Source: SOIL31 sp964636815
Lineage (GTDB): Bacteria > Babelota > Babeliae > Babelales > Vermiphilaceae
Assembly (NCBI GenBank): GCA_964636815.1
Contig: CAZWTF010000010.1
Location: 1-22,019 of the forward strand
Length of the DNA stretch: 22,019 nucleotides
Direction of reading: 5' to 3'
Shown here: one piece after another, positions 7,792-15,313 of the stretch
How the letters are laid out: every line of letters starts with the position of its first letter
How positions within the stretch are numbered: position 1 is the stretch's first letter
Translations under genes and position numbers: made by a program
The notes under the pieces: model-generated
The model's input: only the letters and a program-made list of their open reading frames with translations
What the model was told of the DNA's origin: nothing
Database searches by the model: none

Positions 7792-10536
7792 ATGAATTTT
7801 GATCCTAAAAAAACATTATTTCTCATAGACGGTTCTTCATTTTTATATCGTGCATATTACGGCCTTAAGCCATTGCACTCACCATCAGGTGTTGCAGTGC
7901 AAGCAGTGTTTAGTTTTTGTCGCATGATGAAAAAATTGATTGATACATATAAACCAGAACATGTTGCTCTGGTATGGGATAGTAAAGGTAAAACAGCACG
8001 TCATGCAATATTTCCTGAATATAAAGCAACGCGCCAAGCTCCACCAAGTGATATATTTGAGCAAAAAGAATTCATTATTAAGTTTGCTGATTTGATTGGT
8101 ATGATGCAGGTACAGCAAACAGGAATAGAAGCGGATGATTTGATGTTTTCATTGGCAAAAGATTGGGTAAGCTCAACTGAGCCGGATGAGAACGCAAACA
8201 ACACTGTTGTATTTGTGACACTTGATAAAGATATGGGACAAGCTTTAACGCTTGGGCAAGAGATATATTTACTTGATGCATTTAAAGAGCAATTTTCTGA
8301 TGCAGCTCAGGTGCAAGAAAAGATGGGTTTGCCGGTAGAAAAGATGCCATTTTATTTTGCGCTTCTTGGTGATGCTTCAGATAATATTCCTGGTGTAAAA
8401 GGAATTGGTAAAAAAACAGCAGTCGATTTGGTCAATCAGTTTGATTCGATTGAAGATATGTATGATAGGCTGCATGAAATAAAAAAAGCTGGCGTAAAAA
8501 CTGCATTGTTAGAACAAAAAGATAATGCGTTTTTAAGTTTTCAGCTTTTTTTATTGCGGTACACACCAATGAATACAAATGCAGAACAGTTATTGTTTAA
8601 TGCAAGTAATTGGAATAAAGCACGACCATTGTTTGAAGAGCTTGGTTTTAAATCTCTCACTGCAGCTGCTGGTGAAACAAAAGAAGAGCGTGCAAAAGAT
8701 ATTCAGCAAAAAATTGAGTATTGGAAGAAATATAATTTTATCACCGTAACAACAACGCAACAGTTGCGTGATATGTGTGAGTATCTTAAAAATGAAGGTG
8801 CATTTGCGCTTGATACTGAAACAACAGGATTATCACCTTTAGAGGTTGATTTGGTAGGGGTTTCATTCAGTTGCGATAAAGGAGTTGCGTACTATGTTCC
8901 GTGTGGGCATAAAACGGATGAAGCACAACTTTCTTGTGATGAAATTGTAACTACATTAAAACCGATATTAGAAGATGCTCAGTACAAAAAATATCTGCAC
9001 AATGCAAAGTATGATCAATTGGTGCTTAGTAGTCACGGTATTGAACTAGCTGGCATTGCACTTGATACATTAGTTGGTGCAAACTTAATTATTAAAGAGT
9101 GGCAGAGTGCAGGTTTAAAAAAACTTTCACATGCTTTTTTTAATGAGGAGATGCTGACATTTGAAGACGTGGTTAAGGCTGGCAAGTATAAAGATTTTTC
9201 ATATGTGCCACTTAATCTTGCAGCGCTATATTCATGTGCCGATTCGTATCAAACCTATCGTCTTGTTGCAATTATTGAAGATGCATTTTCCAAAGATAAA
9301 AAATTACATGATTTGTATACAAATATAGAACACCCATTGATTGAAGTTTTATATGAGATGGAAAAAGAGGGTGTTAACTTAGATGTTAATCTGTTGCATG
9401 AGCTTGATAAAAAAGTTGTTGTGGATATTACTATGATTGAATCAGCAATTGCACAAGTTGTTGGTAAAGAAACAATCAACCTCAATTCACCAAGTCAGAT
9501 GGAATATTTACTATTCTCTGTGTTGCAACTTCCACCGCAAAAAAAGAGTCCAACCGGTAAATTTTCAACTGATGCAGAAGTGTTGAAAATTTTGGCAACA
9601 ATGCATCCTATTCCTGCATTGATTATTAAGTATCGTGAATTAGCGAAACTGAAAAATACATACATTGATGCATTACCAACATACGTCAATAAAAAAACGC
9701 ATCGTGTACATACAACATTTAGTCAAACATCAGTTGCTACAGGGCGTCTTGCAAGTAACAATCCTAATTTGCAAAACATTCCTGCAGATGCATCTGGGTA
9801 TGGTATAGAAGTGCGTGCTGCATTCAAAGCTGGTGCAGGACGTTTGTTTATTTCTGCTGATTATTCACAAATTGAGTTACGTGTTCTTGCGTATTTATCA
9901 CAAGACAAACATTTGATGGATGCCTTTGCACAACGGCATGATATTCACACAGAAACTGCAGCACGTTTGTTTGATGTTGCACTTACGGATGTTACTAATG
10001 AACAACGCCAACTTGGTAAACGCATTAACTTTAGTGTGTTATATGGTATGACACCGTATGGATTATCAAAAGATTTGAATATTCCGTTTAAAGATGCAAA
10101 AAAATATATAGAACGTTATTTTGAGCAATATCCTGGCGTTTCAGCATGGATGGAATCTGTGATTGAGTTTGCAAAAAAACATGAGTATGTAGAAACGCAT
10201 TGGGGACGTCGCCGCTATATCCCAACTATTTATGAAAAAAATCGCACAATGTATGAAGAAGCATGCCGCATAGCAATTAATACCGTTGCACAAGGAACCG
10301 CAGCAGAAATTATGAAGTTGGGTATGCTTGATGTGCGCAAAGAGTTGCAAGCACATTTTCCTGATAGTTGTATTGTGTTACAAATTCATGACGAATTGAT
10401 TATTTCTGTGCCTGAGCATGATGCTCAGGCGGTAGAAAAATTGGTTAAAAGAGTTTTGGAGTCGGTCGTAAGTTGGAATGTACCATTAGAAGTTTCTACG
10501 CGCAGTGGTGCTGATTGGAAAGAGATTACAAAATAA
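7792..10536 (+). CDS. polA: DNA polymerase I (5'-nuclease, proofreading exonuclease and polymerase)
   Basis: This 914-residue full-length PolA fills gaps and removes primers during replication and repair. The N-terminal 5'-nuclease domain (about 1-300) has LFLIDGSSFLYRAYYG with D13, ATRQAPP, IEADDLMF, VTLDKDMGQ and the LGDASDNIPGVKGIGKKTA helix-hairpin-helix. The 3'-5' exonuclease domain keeps its acidic motifs: D341-T-E343, HNAKYDQLVL and YSCADSYQTY, so proofreading should be active. The polymerase domain has motif A (ADYSQIELR, D690), motif B (KRINFSVLYG, with F747 in the position that disfavours dideoxynucleotides) and motif C (QIHDEL, D867). The gene is divergent from the hydrolase, with 89 bases between the two starts, and ends at a strong terminator. 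The ribosome-binding site is weak. Confidence 0.99.
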   Translation: MNFDPKKTLFLIDGSSFLYRAYYGLKPLHSPSGVAVQAVFSFCRMMKKLIDTYKPEHVALVWDSKGKTARHAIFPEYKATRQAPPSDIFEQKEFIIKFADLIGMMQVQQTGIEADDLMFSLAKDWVSSTEPDENANNTVVFVTLDKDMGQALTLGQEIYLLDAFKEQFSDAAQVQEKMGLPVEKMPFYFALLGDASDNIPGVKGIGKKTAVDLVNQFDSIEDMYDRLHEIKKAGVKTALLEQKDNAFLSFQLFLLRYTPMNTNAEQLLFNASNWNKARPLFEELGFKSLTAAAGETKEERAKDIQQKIEYWKKYNFITVTTTQQLRDMCEYLKNEGAFALDTETTGLSPLEVDLVGVSFSCDKGVAYYVPCGHKTDEAQLSCDEIVTTLKPILEDAQYKKYLHNAKYDQLVLSSHGIELAGIALDTLVGANLIIKEWQSAGLKKLSHAFFNEEMLTFEDVVKAGKYKDFSYVPLNLAALYSCADSYQTYRLVAIIEDAFSKDKKLHDLYTNIEHPLIEVLYEMEKEGVNLDVNLLHELDKKVVVDITMIESAIAQVVGKETINLNSPSQMEYLLFSVLQLPPQKKSPTGKFSTDAEVLKILATMHPIPALIIKYRELAKLKNTYIDALPTYVNKKTHRVHTTFSQTSVATGRLASNNPNLQNIPADASGYGIEVRAAFKAGAGRLFISADYSQIELRVLAYLSQDKHLMDAFAQRHDIHTETAARLFDVALTDVTNEQRQLGKRINFSVLYGMTPYGLSKDLNIPFKDAKKYIERYFEQYPGVSAWMESVIEFAKKHEYVETHWGRRRYIPTIYEKNRTMYEEACRIAINTVAQGTAAEIMKLGMLDVRKELQAHFPDSCIVLQIHDELIISVPEHDAQAVEKLVKRVLESVVSWNVPLEVSTRSGADWKEITK

Positions 10537-10567
10537 TATGAGCCCCAGAAATGGGGCTCATATTTTT
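10536..10567. terminator. Bidirectional terminator between polA and the 10566 gene
   Basis: ATATGAGCCCC (10536-10546) pairs perfectly with GGGGCTCATAT (10553-10563) around AGAAAT, and a T run follows. The hairpin starts on the last base of the polA stop codon and its T tail runs into the stop of the opposing gene, so the two genes share it. Confidence 0.93.
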
Positions 10568-11162
10568 ATGCTTGTTGCAGTTCATTAATTTTATTTTTGA
10601 TATCTTGTAATAACAAAACAAGTGTTCGATGGCTACATAAAAGAAGGTTAAGTTCGTTTGCGTTATCTGAGTAAAAGAGATCAATTTTTTCTTCTTCAGT
10701 TCTGCTATCTTCTTGAGACTGATATTTTTTGAGGAGACTTTTTACTATCTGACTGAATCTTTTGTTTGCTTGTTTAAGTTTAAGTGGATCGAAGGGTTCC
10801 ATATTATACTCAGCCAATATGTTAGTTTCTGTTGCATCATCTACAGTATAAAGAAGTTCGGTAATTTCAGATAATGTTTTTACTTCACTGCATATGTAAT
10901 AGAATATCACTTTTTCTATTTTTAAATGCTCTTTTGTAAGGCCTGCGATATCAAAAAAATCATATAAAATTTGACTGATGAGAGAAAAATCTGAGCCTAA
11001 TTTTTGTTCTAACTGTTGTGCTTGATGATAGATTTCTTCTAGATCTTTTTTTCCAATAGCTTGCACTTGTTGTAAATGCATGAGTAATTCAAGATCGGTT
11101 GGTTTGGTGGTAATAAAGCATGGAAGTATCGCAAAAGCGAACATCAGTAACTGTTTTTTCAT
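10566..11162 (-). CDS. Secreted helical protein, function unknown
   Basis: This is an unrecognised 198-residue protein. It has an N-terminal signal peptide (MKKQLLMFAFAILPCFITT) and then an almost entirely helical, Leu/Gln/Glu-rich mature region (LELLMHLQQVQAIGKKDLEEIYHQAQQLEQKL) with coiled-coil character at both ends. There is no conserved motif I can name. The start has a strong Shine-Dalgarno (AGGGGGA, six bases before the ATG on the minus strand). That element can pair with a complementary segment about 60 bases upstream (see 11160-11241). The gene lies 88 bases downstream of another secreted orphan on the same strand and could share its transcript. The high helical content and lack of transmembrane segments suggest a soluble exported protein. 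Confidence 0.82.
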   Translation of the reverse strand: MKKQLLMFAFAILPCFITTKPTDLELLMHLQQVQAIGKKDLEEIYHQAQQLEQKLGSDFSLISQILYDFFDIAGLTKEHLKIEKVIFYYICSEVKTLSEITELLYTVDDATETNILAEYNMEPFDPLKLKQANKRFSQIVKSLLKKYQSQEDSRTEEEKIDLFYSDNANELNLLLCSHRTLVLLLQDIKNKINELQQA

Positions 11163-11241
11163 ATCGTCCCCCTGAAAATTATATATTGCATCATCGCATA
11201 TTTATTATAAATCATCAATTTGATGAGAGGGGAACGATATG
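11160..11241 (-). promoter_or_regulatory. Possible Shine-Dalgarno-sequestering hairpin upstream of the 10566 gene
   Basis: On the minus-strand RNA the upstream segment CAUAUCGUUCCCC (complement of 11229-11241) is complementary to the GGGGACGAUAUG at 11160-11171, which holds the ribosome-binding site and start codon. The 12 pairs are interrupted by one bulged base. A smaller inverted repeat, TCATCAA/TTGATGA at 11212-11226, lies inside the loop. Pairing would block ribosome access. No function is demonstrated. Confidence 0.5.
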
Positions 11242-11250
11242 TTGTTGCTT

Positions 11251-11817
11251 TTACATCACTGATTGGCCGATATATTCTTGCGATTGGCCAAATTCTTGAT
11301 CGGTAGGTCCAGCTGGAGTTTGTTGGTTGCTTTTGATCTGTGCGCTGATCTCTTTGACCTTATCAGCCAGTTTTTGCCCTAAACGCAGTAAATACGCTTT
11401 ATTTGCCATAGCTTTATACAGCTTAGCGCCATATTCACTCATTTTAACGTTAGGGAACAGGTCTGATAGATTATTATCCACTTTTATATTTTTGAATGAA
11501 CCGTTTTTATTGATAATTTCATCATATTGCATTGCTACGGTGGCATCCATATTTGTGATAAAATCCGTGTTCATGATAAGTTTTTCAATAGATGGTTTGA
11601 TAGCATTGTACAAAGCGGAAGAAGCTTTTTCTGCCATTTTTATATTGATACGTTCTGTGTTCCATGCGCGTTTGATAGCGGTCATTTGTGTGTTGATGTG
11701 GTTGAGTTGAACTGTAAGTGCTGCAACATCCGCAGTTTGTCCTTCATACCCAAGGGGAGCCATTGCCATTACGTGAGCTGTGGCAAGCAGCGTTAAAAGA
11801 TACATCTTTTTAATCAT
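11251..11817 (-). CDS. Secreted protein, function unknown
   Basis: This is an unrecognised protein of 188 residues from the ATG at 11817. I chose this start over the frame's first ATG at 11856 because AAGGAC lies just upstream and because it puts the signal peptide (MIKKMYLLTLLATAHVMA) at the N-terminus. Cleavage would leave MAPLGYEGQ, similar to the Met-first mature ends of other orphans here. The mature protein has two helical, Lys/Ala-rich regions (ALTVQLNHINTQMTAIKRAW and the KLYKAMANKAYLLRLGQKLADKVKEI area) and a disordered Gln/Pro tail (SNQQTPAGPTDQEFGQSQ). There are no cysteines and no membrane span. It is the first gene of a possible two-gene minus-strand unit with the 10566 gene. Confidence 0.8.
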   Translation of the reverse strand: MIKKMYLLTLLATAHVMAMAPLGYEGQTADVAALTVQLNHINTQMTAIKRAWNTERINIKMAEKASSALYNAIKPSIEKLIMNTDFITNMDATVAMQYDEIINKNGSFKNIKVDNNLSDLFPNVKMSEYGAKLYKAMANKAYLLRLGQKLADKVKEISAQIKSNQQTPAGPTDQEFGQSQEYIGQSVM

Positions 11818-11910
11818 GACGTCCTTTATTTTAACCCCATTGTTATATGAGGGCACTGTTATTTCTTACTTTGAAAGTAGCAAAAGCGATTTCTATTTGT
11901 CAATACTAAT

Positions 11911-11956
11911 GGTAGGTGGAGGGGTAAGAAATGGAGGGGATAGAGTAGGCTGAGGT
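11911..11956 (+). other. G-rich purine tract upstream of rpmA
   Basis: The plus strand here is almost free of C and holds many GG and GGGG runs, including two copies of TGGAGGGG (11917-11924 and 11932-11939). This contrasts with the AT-rich surroundings. It could form a two-quartet G-quadruplex or be a protein-binding tract. The rest of 11818-12068 contains the candidate rpmA promoter and leader hairpin and no gene. Confidence 0.4.
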
Positions 11957-11984
11957 TGACATTTGGCTAAATATAAGACATATT
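11956..11984 (+). promoter_or_regulatory. Candidate promoter for rpmA
   Basis: TTGACA at 11956-11961 is a perfect -35 box. With a 17-base spacer the -10 would be CATATT (11979-11984), matching four of six positions. The leader to the rpmA ATG would be about 80 bases and contain the hairpin at 11998-12030. Confidence 0.4.
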
Positions 11985-11997
11985 TTTTTATATAGGT

Positions 11998-12030
11998 CTT
12001 ACCCCATCTTTCGATAGGGGTTCCGATAAG
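11998..12030 (+). promoter_or_regulatory. Hairpin in the rpmA leader
   Basis: CTTACCCC (11998-12005) can pair with GGGG (12017-12020) and a distal TAAG (12027-12030), and ATC/GAT extend the inner stem. The CTTA part could instead pair with an upstream TAAGAC (11974-11979, with GTCTTA at 11996-12001), so two alternative folds exist. It lies 40-70 bases before the start codon and may be a translational or attenuation control element. Confidence 0.35.
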
Positions 12031-12068
12031 AAAAAAATAGTAAGTTTCAATTTTTAAGGACGAATCCA

Positions 12069-12326
12069 ATGGCAACCAGTAAATCCGGTGGAAGTACCCA
12101 GAATAATAGAGAAAGTCACAGTAAGCGGTTAGGCTGTAAAATATTTGATGGACACAAAGTTTTTGGTGGCGAAATTATCGTTCGTCAACGTGGAACTCAT
12201 ATCCATCCAGGTAAACAAGTTGGTCGCGGTAATGATGATACATTGTTTGTTAAAGCTCCTGGTGTAATCAAATTTCATTTTGGCCCTAAAGGTCGTAAAT
12301 ACGTTTCTGTTCTCAGCCCTAAGTAG
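12069..12326 (+). CDS. rpmA: 50S ribosomal protein bL27
   Basis: The 85-residue product is a normal-length bL27. This protein sits near the peptidyl transferase centre of the large subunit, with its N-terminal tail contacting tRNA. Family signatures are complete: GGSTQNNRESHSKRLG, the GGEIIVRQRGTHIHPG loop, VGRGNDDTLFV and the C-terminal GRKYVSV. The N-terminus (MATSKSGGST) starts directly with the functional tail, so no cleavable leader of the Firmicutes type is present. The ATG follows AAGGACG. bL27 is normally cotranscribed with bL21 (rplU); here the upstream gene is an unrelated minus-strand orphan, so the pair has been split. The stop TAG is followed at once by an in-phase TAA. Confidence 0.98.
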   Translation: MATSKSGGSTQNNRESHSKRLGCKIFDGHKVFGGEIIVRQRGTHIHPGKQVGRGNDDTLFVKAPGVIKFHFGPKGRKYVSVLSPK

Positions 12327-12335
12327 TAATGAGGG

Positions 12336-12402
12336 TTCACCTACATAGTTTTACAGCATCCACCAAAGCTTTTAGCCAAGGATGGAGCAATGTAGGTCTG
12401 AA
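12336..12402 (+). ncRNA. Structured RNA element between rpmA and secF
   Basis: TTCA-CCTACAT (12336-12346) pairs with ATGTAGG-TC-TGAA (12390-12402), giving an 11-bp closing stem with one 2-base bulge. Inside, CATCC (12356-12360) and GGATG can pair around a loop containing a small GCT/AGC stem. No T run follows (the downstream sequence is A-rich), so it does not look like an intrinsic terminator. It does not resemble any riboswitch class I know. It could be a processing site, a translational control element for secF, or a small RNA. Confidence 0.45.
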
Positions 12403-12456
12403 AAAATAAAAAAAGGTGTTTTTAAATAGCGTGCTGCTAAAAAGAACGGGTAACTA

Positions 12457-13353
12457 ATGGTTATTAATTTTTTGAAATATCGTAAAGCAACAGCTTTGTC
12501 TTCTCTAGCATTAATGATTGCATTTGTCGGAGTTGCTGTTTACAGACAACAAACACGTGGATCAGTATACACGTACAGCGTTGATTTTACGGGAGGAACA
12601 CAAGTATTGCTTGGTTTTGAGCAAGAAGTTGATGGTTCTTACGTAAAACAAATAATCGTTGATAACGGTTGGCTGAGTGCAAATACGCGTGAATTTGGCA
12701 AAACAGAAGTTCTGGTACGTGTTAAAGAATTTGACGCTGATATGGTAGGGCTTGGTGAACGCATGAAAGATGCGGTGCAGCAAGAAATGCCAGAAAATAG
12801 AGTTCAAATTTTGCAAACAGAAAGCGTTGGCGCGGGTGTTGGGGCTGATTTGCGTGGCAAATCGGTGTACGCGATGTCTGTAGCATTGATTCTTATGTTG
12901 TTGTATATAGCAATGCGTTTTTGGTCAATAGCTTTTGCAACAGGAGCAATTTTTGCACTTATTCATGATGCACTTGTGATGTTAGCAATCTTTTTATTTT
13001 TGGATCGCGAAATATCAATCAATTTTATCGCAGCAATATTGACGGTTTTAGGATATTCAATTAACGATACTATTGTTATCTTTTCTCAAATACGTGAATT
13101 TATGAAAAAGAGAAAAGGTGTACCTTTAGACACCATCGTTAACGATAGTCTTAATTACACACTCAGAAGAACAATGCTTACCAGTATTTCAACAGGATTA
13201 CCTGTATTGGTGATGTTATTTTTTGGTGGCGAAGCGTTACAAGATTTCTCACTTGCGTTGTTGATTGGAATAATTTTTGGTACATATTCATCAATATATG
13301 TTGCAAGTCCTATTATGATGTTGTTGCAGCCGAAAAATACACCTTCCCTTTAA
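12457..13353 (+). CDS. secF: Protein translocase subunit SecF
   Basis: SecF partners SecD in the inner membrane and uses proton motive force to pull preproteins out of the SecYEG channel. The 298-residue product has the expected layout: TM1 (about 12-30), a periplasmic domain beginning with the signature SVDFTGGT, and five more membrane spans from about residue 137. The conserved FALIHD, GYSINDTIVIFSQIRE, TLRRTMLTSIST and DFSLALLIGIIFGTYSSIYVASPI segments are all present. The ribosome-binding site is weak (GGGTAA). secD, which normally lies immediately upstream, is absent; rpmA is there instead. Given how many signal-peptide proteins this window encodes, an active Sec export system is expected. 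No clear terminator follows. Confidence 0.98.
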   Translation: MVINFLKYRKATALSSLALMIAFVGVAVYRQQTRGSVYTYSVDFTGGTQVLLGFEQEVDGSYVKQIIVDNGWLSANTREFGKTEVLVRVKEFDADMVGLGERMKDAVQQEMPENRVQILQTESVGAGVGADLRGKSVYAMSVALILMLLYIAMRFWSIAFATGAIFALIHDALVMLAIFLFLDREISINFIAAILTVLGYSINDTIVIFSQIREFMKKRKGVPLDTIVNDSLNYTLRRTMLTSISTGLPVLVMLFFGGEALQDFSLALLIGIIFGTYSSIYVASPIMMLLQPKNTPSL

Positions 13354-13403
13354 GCTTTTCCCCTTTATCTTTTTGAAATATATTGACGATTGATTTAAAA
13401 AAT

Positions 13404-13447
13404 ATGATCATTTTGATATACATTTATTGTATGATCAAAATGATCAT
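13404..13447 (+). repeat. Long inverted repeat upstream of rho
   Basis: ATGATCATTTTGATATAC (13404-13421) is complementary to GTAT-G-ATCAAAATGATCAT (13429-13447). The 18 pairs are perfect apart from one inserted G, and the loop is ATTTATT. The arms contain three TGATCA or near-TGATCA motifs. It lies about 50 bases after secF and 120 before rho. There is no T tail, so a simple terminator is unlikely. Confidence 0.85.
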
Positions 13448-13452
13448 TTCAC

Positions 13453-13470
13453 ATATGTAAGCTTACATAT
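13453..13470. repeat. Perfect 18-bp palindrome upstream of rho
   Basis: ATATGTAAGCTTACATAT reads the same on both strands. With no spacer it cannot form a good RNA hairpin without opening the centre, so a dimeric DNA-binding protein site is more plausible. It starts six bases after the long inverted repeat. Confidence 0.7.
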
Positions 13471-13527
13471 CTCATATTAGTACATCATTTTTTTTAATCT
13501 TATTTTCACAATTCAAGGAATAATACA

Positions 13528-13542
13528 TGACGTACAACGTCA
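13528..13542. promoter_or_regulatory. TGACGT-ACA-ACGTCA dyad close to the rho start
   Basis: Six-base arms with perfect dyad symmetry and a three-base spacer lie 25-40 bases before the rho ATG, just upstream of the AGGAGGT ribosome-binding site (13557-13563). It may be an operator or a small leader hairpin. It is the third dyad in this 214-base intergenic region. Confidence 0.45.
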
Positions 13543-13567
13543 GAGTATCTTTTTACAGGAGGTCTGG

Positions 13568-15256
13568 ATGAAAACCCGTGATATAAAAACAGCTGATTCT
13601 GCGCAAGAGACAGAAGAGACGCAAGCAGTTAAAAAAGAAACATCTTCACAACCAACTCGCACACGCACTCCAAGAGTAGCTAAATCTTCTTCGCCTAAAA
13701 CAGCTTCTTCCGATAATAGAACTTCTTCCGAGGCAACTCCTGAAGATAGATCGGCTGAAATTGCTGCGCATAAAGCATTTGAAGAGTCACAAAGAGCAGC
13801 AGCTGCAGAAGCAGCAAGAGCTACAATGCCTGAACAATACGCTGATCGTGATCGTGAAATTGGTGCGCAAGAGCGTAGAAATATGCAGCATTCTCAATAT
13901 CAACAACCGCGTGAAGAGTATAATCGTCCAGCACAACAGCAATATAATAACAACAACCAACATACTCCTTATGAACGCCCTGGATTTGTCAGACGGCCAT
14001 TGGAAGATTTGTCCTTAGCAGAGCTTATTCAGTATGCTCGCCGTTATGGTATTATGGGTGCGGCAATTACTAAAAAAGATGAGTTGCTTAAAAAAGTTCG
14101 TTATGCCGAAGAACATCCAAATGCTGAAATGGCGGTAGAGGGGGTTCTTGAAAAATTACCTGATGGGTTTGGATTCTTACGTTCAGCATTATATGACTAT
14201 GTTTCTGGAGCAGATGATATTTATGTCTCTCCATCTCAAATTAGACGTTTTGGTTTACGTACCGGTGACACTATTAAAGGTGAAATCAGAAAGCCAAAAG
14301 AGGGTGAAAAATATTTTGCGCTATTGAAAGTTTCACAGGTTAATTACGCCGAACCTCTTTCTATGATTGATAGACCACACTTTGACAGCTTGAGTCCGCA
14401 ACATCCTATTACAAAATTCAATCTTGAATTTGATCCGATGGCTCTTTCAACACGAATTCTTGATCTGTTTACGCCAATTGGTAAAGGTCAACGTGGATTG
14501 ATTGTAGCTCCTCCTAAAGTTGGTAAAACACTTCTTTTAAAAGAAACTGCACGCGCAATTATTACTAATCACCCTGAAGTTCACTTGATTGTATTGTGTG
14601 TTGATGAGCGACCTGAAGAAGTTGCTGATATGCGCCGTGCACTTAAAGGAACAACAGCAGAAGTTATTAGTTCAACATTTGATGAATCAGCAGAGCGTCA
14701 CGTAGCGGTTGCAGAGATCGTTTTAGAAAAAGCGAAACGATTAGTTGAATGTAATCGTGATGTGGTAGTATTACTTGATTCTATCACGCGTCTTGCTCGT
14801 GCATATAACACCATAGCTCCTGCATCAGGAAAAGTTTTAACCGGTGGTATTGATGCTCATGCATTGCAACGTCCAAAAAGATTTTTTGGTGCAGCACGTG
14901 CAACAGAAGAGGCAGGTTCATTAACTATTTTAGCAACAGCGCTTGTTGAAACTGGTTCACGTATGGATGAAGTTATCTTTGAAGAGTTTAAAGGTACGGG
15001 TAACATGGAAATGAATATGACCCGTAAACTTTCACACCGTCGTATTTTCCCAGCCTTTGATCTCTTGATTTCTGGAACTCGTCGTGATGACTTGTTACTT
15101 TCTGAAGAAGAACTTAATAAAGTTTGGATTCTGCAGAAATTGCTTTCTACGATGAACACCGTGGAAGGTATGGAATTCTTGATTGATAAAATGAAGAAAA
15201 CCAAAACGAATGCTGAGTTTTTTGACTCTATCAATAAACGTACTGCTGAAGTTTAA
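13568..15256 (+). CDS. rho: Transcription termination factor Rho with long N-terminal extension
   Basis: Rho is a hexameric RNA-dependent ATPase that ends transcription. This product has 562 residues, about 140 more than E. coli Rho. The extra part is a low-complexity N-terminus: a Thr/Ser/Lys-rich start, an Ala/Glu helix, and a Q/N-rich tract at about residues 106-137. The standard domains follow: Rho_N (from about 145, LSLAELIQYARRYG), the cold-shock-like RNA-binding domain (GVLEKLPDGFGFLRS...DDIYVSPSQIRRFGLRTGD), Walker A APPKVGKT (314-321), Walker B VVLLDSITR (D404), and the Q/R-loop region through GGIDAHALQRPKRFFGAAR and MTRKLSHRRIFPAFD. The start is fixed by AGGAGGT, the best Shine-Dalgarno in the window. 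Three dyads upstream suggest regulated expression; many rho genes are autoregulated. Confidence 0.98.
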   Translation: MKTRDIKTADSAQETEETQAVKKETSSQPTRTRTPRVAKSSSPKTASSDNRTSSEATPEDRSAEIAAHKAFEESQRAAAAEAARATMPEQYADRDREIGAQERRNMQHSQYQQPREEYNRPAQQQYNNNNQHTPYERPGFVRRPLEDLSLAELIQYARRYGIMGAAITKKDELLKKVRYAEEHPNAEMAVEGVLEKLPDGFGFLRSALYDYVSGADDIYVSPSQIRRFGLRTGDTIKGEIRKPKEGEKYFALLKVSQVNYAEPLSMIDRPHFDSLSPQHPITKFNLEFDPMALSTRILDLFTPIGKGQRGLIVAPPKVGKTLLLKETARAIITNHPEVHLIVLCVDERPEEVADMRRALKGTTAEVISSTFDESAERHVAVAEIVLEKAKRLVECNRDVVVLLDSITRLARAYNTIAPASGKVLTGGIDAHALQRPKRFFGAARATEEAGSLTILATALVETGSRMDEVIFEEFKGTGNMEMNMTRKLSHRRIFPAFDLLISGTRRDDLLLSEEELNKVWILQKLLSTMNTVEGMEFLIDKMKKTKTNAEFFDSINKRTAEV

Positions 15257-15263
15257 GAACATT

Positions 15264-15296
15264 AAAAAAGGGCCCCAAATCTGGGGCCCTTTTTTT
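15264..15296. terminator. Strong bidirectional terminator after rho
   Basis: AAAAAAGGGCCCC (15264-15276) pairs perfectly with GGGGCCCTTTTTT (15283-15295) around AAATCT. The A and T runs flank the GC stem on both strands. It ends rho and also the convergent gene that stops at 15314. Confidence 0.95.
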
Positions 15297-15313
15297 GTTT
15301 GCAATTAACTTGT

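Noticed and set aside
11227..11262. Ribosome-binding site plus ATG on the plus strand (GAGGGGAACGATATG)
   Set aside because: The frame stops after seven codons. The sequence is better explained as the complementary arm of the hairpin at 11160-11241.
11872..11884. TACTTTGAAAGTA-type palindrome upstream of the 11817 gene
   Set aside because: It is short, AT-rich and has a one-base spacer; this is expected by chance in such DNA.
11893..12075. Minus-strand frame opposite the rpmA leader
   Set aside because: It has no ribosome-binding site and a proline-rich low-complexity end created by the G-rich tract, and it overlaps the rpmA start.
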